From JAWPMV01 sp039819665 (GTDB lineage: Bacteria > Bacteroidota > Bacteroidia > J057): a DNA stretch of 64,000 nucleotides. Under the pieces are notes generated by a model. The model saw only the letters and a list, made by a program, of their open reading frames with translations, had not been told where the DNA came from and made no database searches. Location of the stretch: the NCBI GenBank assembly GCA_039819665.1, contig JBCBRM010000037.1, positions 1 through 64,000 of the forward strand, read 5' to 3'. Positions 62,790 to 64,000 of the stretch are shown in pieces (positions within the stretch are counted from its first letter, which is position 1; every line of letters begins with the position of its first letter). The position numbers and the translations under genes were made by a program.

Positions 62790-63899
62790 CTATTGAATAA
62801 TTTTATTCAATTGTTCCCAGATTGATTCTTGAAATAATAGAGGTACAAGGGCATTTTCTGGATTTCCCCCCATCCTGACTAGTACCAAACCCTGAGAAGG
62901 AACTATGCTTAAATACTGGCTATTCTTTCCTATGGCAGAAATCATATCTGCGGGAGCTGCTGGATGAATACTCCCTTGAAATACCTGCTGGGATTGGGGA
63001 AGCATAAAACTGCTTTGACCATTCAACCACCATAAATACCCATAACTCTTATTGATTTCCTGAGAGGGTAGAATCATCTCCTGGAAGAAAACATCATCAG
63101 ACATGATCTTTCTTTCCCCCCAGCTTCCCCTATTTAGGATGAGCATCCCAAAACGAGCCATTGATCTGGCAGAGCTGAAATACACATGATTCCCATTGGT
63201 CCAAATCCATTCTCCTTCCATACCTATGGGATCCTTGAGGACTTGATTGAAATAACTATCAAAATCCTGCCCAACTGCAGATTCTACGACAGAATCTAAT
63301 AGGGTATAAGGTGCATTGTGATAAGCCCATCTGCTGCCTGGATCACTTTTGTAAACCAAATCCAAAGGCTCAAAACTATCACTATTACTTACTCCATCAT
63401 CCAGTCCGCTAGTCATTGTAAGCTGATTCCAAACCTTAATTTTACTTTCTTGCTCAGTAGATAAACTTGTCCAGCCTTCTCCCAAATAATCAGAAGTTTT
63501 ATCCTGAATATTCAGATATCCGTCTTCCTGAGCCATACCCACTGTAAAAGCGGTCAGCGTTTTTCCTGCCGATGCCCAATACCAAAGCGTATTTTGTCCA
63601 AAATCGGCATTGTCAAGAAGGTTTCGTCCGAAATATGCTTCGATTACAATCTTACCATCTTTCAATAGGAGGAAAGCCCGGCTATCATTATCCTCTAGCA
63701 GTTGTAGTAAATTGGGAATCTCCTCCTCATTCCAACCCAATTCTGCCGGACTCATACTTTCCCAACTTGAAGAATTGGTAGGCGGGAAGTAGTAATCAGT
63801 AGCCAAATCAGGAGGAATGGGATCCGGACCCGGCACTTCTGGGCCTTCTTCACAAGCAATCATGGGGAGCATTAGGAGAAAGAATAGGAGCTTTTTCAT
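62790..63899 (-). CDS. Beta-lactamase-family serine hydrolase lipoprotein
   Basis: 369 residues from the ATG at 63899 (the longer frame to 63935 would hide the signal). Lipobox Cys16 (MLPMIACEEG), short Pro-rich spacer, then a class C beta-lactamase/penicillin-binding-like domain: Ser110-x-x-Lys113 in YWASAGKTLTAF, the second motif YHNAPYTLLDSVV (Tyr-x-Asn variant), and a late YLWWLNGQSS with GKNSQYLSIVPSQGLVLVRM in place of KTG (HTG-like triad degenerate). It probably acts as an esterase, peptidase or PBP-like protein rather than an antibiotic-resistance enzyme. Confidence 0.88.
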   Translation of the reverse strand: MKKLLFFLLMLPMIACEEGPEVPGPDPIPPDLATDYYFPPTNSSSWESMSPAELGWNEEEIPNLLQLLEDNDSRAFLLLKDGKIVIEAYFGRNLLDNADFGQNTLWYWASAGKTLTAFTVGMAQEDGYLNIQDKTSDYLGEGWTSLSTEQESKIKVWNQLTMTSGLDDGVSNSDSFEPLDLVYKSDPGSRWAYHNAPYTLLDSVVESAVGQDFDSYFNQVLKDPIGMEGEWIWTNGNHVYFSSARSMARFGMLILNRGSWGERKIMSDDVFFQEMILPSQEINKSYGYLWWLNGQSSFMLPQSQQVFQGSIHPAAPADMISAIGKNSQYLSIVPSQGLVLVRMGGNPENALVPLLFQESIWEQLNKIIQ

Positions 63900-64000
63900 C
63901 GACCTGTATTTAGCCCTTAGACTAAAGATTTCCAAGAAAGTTTAATACCTTAGCTATTTTCTTTCAGCCATCTCAACATTAGCTCTTTATTTCCAGTCAA

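Noticed and set aside
62790..63899. Antibiotic-resistance beta-lactamase
   Set aside because: The SxxK and YxN-like motifs fit the broad serine hydrolase family, but the third motif is degenerate and the protein is a lipoprotein with an esterase/PBP-like layout.

Overview
The window is about 64 kb of a Bacteroidota chromosome. Evidence for this is a SusC/SusD pair, an ECF sigma / anti-sigma FecR / STN-type TonB receptor set, an Oar-like TonB receptor, four large exported proteins with a type IX secretion (T9SS) type A C-terminal sorting domain, DUF4199 and CIA30 family proteins, and promoter-like sequences of the TTTG/TAnnTTTG kind. Base composition is moderately AT-rich. The exact order cannot be fixed from the sequence; the gene set would fit a marine Saprospiria- or Cytophagia-like lineage. 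There is no rRNA, no CRISPR array, and no recognisable transposase or integrase.

Region 1 (1-11.1 kb) is accessory. It ends at a complete tRNA-Asp(GTC) gene on the minus strand (11024-11097). The last part of that tRNA plus its downstream terminator region is repeated four more times to the left, at about 177-292, 4714-4829, 8559-8750 and 9857-9967. These repeats cut the region into four segments of about 4.5, 3.9, 1.2 and 1.1 kb. Their cargo is: a hybrid histidine kinase/receiver/class III cyclase; a decayed ParE-like toxin joined to an araD relic, plus a secreted G8-domain protein; a UPF0175/PIN(DUF3368) toxin-antitoxin pair; and a DUF2281/VapC toxin-antitoxin pair. This looks like a tandem array of insertions at a tRNA 3' end and is the most unusual structure in the window.

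Region 2 (11.1-31.5 kb) is dominated by the cell envelope. It holds a SusC-SusD-lipoprotein operon, the tRNA nucleotidyltransferase cca, small exported proteins, a nucleoside phosphorylase, an acidic three-repeat lipoprotein, an Oar-like receptor, and a sigma factor/FecR/STN receptor operon.

Region 3 (31.5-51.1 kb) is a mix of housekeeping and exported functions. A minus-strand run (39.6 to 35.1 kb) carries an acetyltransferase, DinB, an L,D-transpeptidase-like lipoprotein, a class V aminotransferase, an alpha/beta hydrolase and a TfoX-N protein. It is followed by a Tat-exported sugar-alcohol-oxidase-like flavoprotein, free methionine sulfoxide reductase, a large DUF5060 T9SS protein, a CIA30 protein, a membrane-anchored LuxR regulator with DUF4199 and WD40 proteins, a TonB-type protein and a COG2509 flavoprotein.

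Region 4 (51.1-64 kb) has methylglyoxal synthase, an acyl-CoA dehydrogenase-like protein, an SDR, VOC proteins, an esterase, an acetyltransferase whose reading frame breaks exactly at a classic slippery heptamer, a membrane HExxH protein, a 1374-residue nested-domain T9SS protein and a beta-lactamase-family lipoprotein. The window starts inside one gene (1-111); no gene is visible at the right edge.
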